This document shows positions 62,665-64,000 of a DNA stretch of 64,000 nt, in pieces (within the stretch, counting starts at the first letter, position 1; every line of letters begins with the position of its first letter). The notes beneath the pieces were generated by a model. That model was not told where the DNA came from and ran no database searches. It saw only the letters and a program-made list of their open reading frames with translations. Made by a program: the position numbers and the translations under genes. Source of the DNA: Limnospira fusiformis SAG 85.79 (GTDB lineage Bacteria > Cyanobacteriota > Cyanobacteriia > Cyanobacteriales > Microcoleaceae); contig NZ_CP051185.1 in assembly GCF_012516315.1 (NCBI RefSeq), positions 5,213,363 to 5,277,362 of the forward strand, written 5' to 3'.

Positions 62665-64000
62665 TTACCAAGGGCTACCAATAAGAGTAAACCCAGCCCA
62701 GTAAAAAGGATGAGATAAATCAACAGGGTTTTGTTTGGCTAATTCTTGGGGGACTGGAGTTGATATATCACCGCGACGAGTGTTCATGTTAGTCTGACTA
62801 AGTAGGTAACCATTTTCTAAACGTACCTGACCATTTAACATCGCTAATTGAGACTGTCGGAGAGCTTCTGCTTTAATGGGAGTAGCAGTTAGAGCATTAT
62901 AGAATGTCGTCATTAATCCCAAAGTTCCCGCATCACTAACATACCATAAACTAGCCATAGCCGACTTCACCCCAGCTTGAACAGCTAGTCCAGCAAATCC
63001 CAATTCCGCTTTTTCATCCCCCACAGCCGTAGTACAAGCACTCAATACCAATAATTCTACCGGAGGTTGATTTAGTCGTAACTCTCGCAGTTGATTTAAC
63101 CATAGCTTTTGGTCCCAAAATTGAATATAAGAACGGTCAGCACCCCCAGATACAAATTCTCCATGAGTTGCTAGGTGAACAATTTTATATTCTCCCTGTT
63201 CCCTTTGGGATTTCAGATTAGCTATGGTAAATTCCTCATTTAAAAAGGCTTGACCTGGCCAAATATTGCCAACAATCAAATCTAATTCTAGGGGAACTGC
63301 TGGTAAAGGATCTAGGTTAGAATTAGGAAACTTAGAAGCACCCATAGCCAAAACCCTAGCATTTTGCAGGTTAACATAACTGGTATCAGTTAGACTGAGG
63401 CTAGGAATCAGACTGAGGCTATAGTTTTCTATTAGGAACTGTTCCCCGTCATATAATGCGGCTAGGGGGAGGGTACGCAAACCAGCATCCATTGAGAAAA
63501 TTAGGATATCAATGCCATGTTTTTCTAACTCCTGTTTGATGGGTTCAATTAACCAATTATATAATTGTTGTCCTGATTCTTTATACTGAGTATCTTGGAA
63601 ATTTTGGGGGGTGCGAATTTGATGGCTAAATTGTCGCGCTACTTGTAGGAGTTCCTCACGATTAACCGCCACGCTTTTAAACACTGCTTCCCCATTGGGT
63701 AAAAGCAATCTTAATTCTAGTATTTCAGGTTGTATGGACACATAAATAATTGCGGGTTTGTAGTTGGTGATGCGGACAATATCGCTGAGGGTTTGACGGA
63801 TACTTTGGTCATCTACGGTGTTTTTACTGAGATTATAGCCGAAATAGTTGAGAAATTCCCGACCTCGGAATGAATCAATTTGCAACACTGAGGAAACTAA
63901 GGGAGAACGAGCCATTTGGTCAGTAGGTACGGTGGTTGGTTCTACCTGAACTACGAGGTTTCCAGCCTGGTCTATGTCGGGGTTGGCTTCGGTGTTGGAA
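62665..64000 (-). CDS. CHAT-domain protease (5' end beyond window)
   Basis: The frame is open from the stop near 62665 to the right edge, so the N-terminus lies outside; at least 444 codons are seen. The C-terminal CHAT (caspase-like) domain shows the His-Cys dyad, HLATHGEF and LVLSACTTAVGDEKAE, followed by GVKSAMASLWYVSD and a C-terminal GPxYWAGF-like end (FYWAGFTLIGSPW). The upstream part is beta-rich (LRLLPNGEAVFKSVAVNREE). Such proteins are abundant in filamentous cyanobacteria, often with TPR or hemagglutinin regions. It may act in regulated cell death or defence; that is inference. Confidence 0.88.
   Translation of the reverse strand, partial: SNTEANPDIDQAGNLVVQVEPTTVPTDQMARSPLVSSVLQIDSFRGREFLNYFGYNLSKNTVDDQSIRQTLSDIVRITNYKPAIIYVSIQPEILELRLLLPNGEAVFKSVAVNREELLQVARQFSHQIRTPQNFQDTQYKESGQQLYNWLIEPIKQELEKHGIDILIFSMDAGLRTLPLAALYDGEQFLIENYSLSLIPSLSLTDTSYVNLQNARVLAMGASKFPNSNLDPLPAVPLELDLIVGNIWPGQAFLNEEFTIANLKSQREQGEYKIVHLATHGEFVSGGADRSYIQFWDQKLWLNQLRELRLNQPPVELLVLSACTTAVGDEKAELGFAGLAVQAGVKSAMASLWYVSDAGTLGLMTTFYNALTATPIKAEALRQSQLAMLNGQVRLENGYLLSQTNMNTRRGDISTPVPQELAKQNPVDLSHPFYWAGFTLIGSPW

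Overview
The window is chromosomal DNA of a filamentous cyanobacterium, most likely Arthrospira/Limnospira or a close relative. Support for this: very frequent HIP1 octamers (GCGATCGC); cyanobacteria-specific genes (psbQ, cp12, ftrV, DUF3177-like and DUF3326 proteins, a zinc-ribbon/kinase/WD40 protein); and a heavy load of IS630, IS200/IS605, IscB and group II intron sequence. The genus is inferred from gene content, not from a marker gene.

Layout. 1-3.3 kb: 3' part of the urea ABC transporter operon (urtB partial, urtC, urtD, urtE). 3.3-7 kb: minus-strand ThiO-like oxidase, psbQ, an SDR and a FIST protein. 7.06-7.46 kb: a small non-autonomous IscB-type element with an orphan omega RNA, pointing at the FIST gene. 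7.6-10.4 kb: cp12, membrane and hypothetical genes. 10.47-10.93 kb: a 54-bp minisatellite. 11.0-15.9 kb: a five-gene minus-strand set (two paralogous coiled-coil proteins, a Cys-rich protein, two unknowns) divergent from an XRE regulator/ImmA-type protease pair; this is the best candidate for an uncharacterised multi-gene system. 15.9-31.9 kb: Wzy/O-antigen ligase-like protein, MAPEG, a frameshifted GGDEF gene, a MocR regulator with a clear operator, 5-oxoprolinase/hydantoinase, thrB, a cupin, a thioredoxin-like protein, VWA and a Ser/Thr kinase-WD40 protein.

32.1-34.3 kb: a toxin-antitoxin pair split by a complete IscB element (omega RNA plus iscB). This IscB keeps its RuvC residues, but the HNH catalytic His position reads Gln, so it is predicted to nick one strand. 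The element at 7.06-7.46 kb carries an almost identical omega RNA with a different 5' flank (guide), so one protein may serve two guides.

34.4-52.8 kb: central metabolism and signalling (pgi, pta, a GGDEF-EAL gene with three in-frame TAA codons, an HxlR regulator, ppsA, ftrV, an SbmA/YddA-like ABC exporter, a ferredoxin operon with a DUF3326 protein, a CPBP protease, a histidine kinase pair and an SDR).

53-62.7 kb: a mobile-element graveyard. It holds IS200/IS605 and tnpB remnants, a beta-propeller surface-type protein, a broken type I restriction remnant (hsdR tail plus a YgjP-like metalloprotease with a nonsense codon) interrupted by a group II intron, a second ORF-less group II intron nested in the first (twintron), three IS630-type transposase loci (all broken), a fourth IS630 tail, and two copies of a 69-bp palindromic MITE. 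The window ends inside a CHAT-protease gene.

Many genes and transposases here are broken by one single-base stop or frameshift, suggesting recent decay, sequencing error, or (less likely) readthrough.
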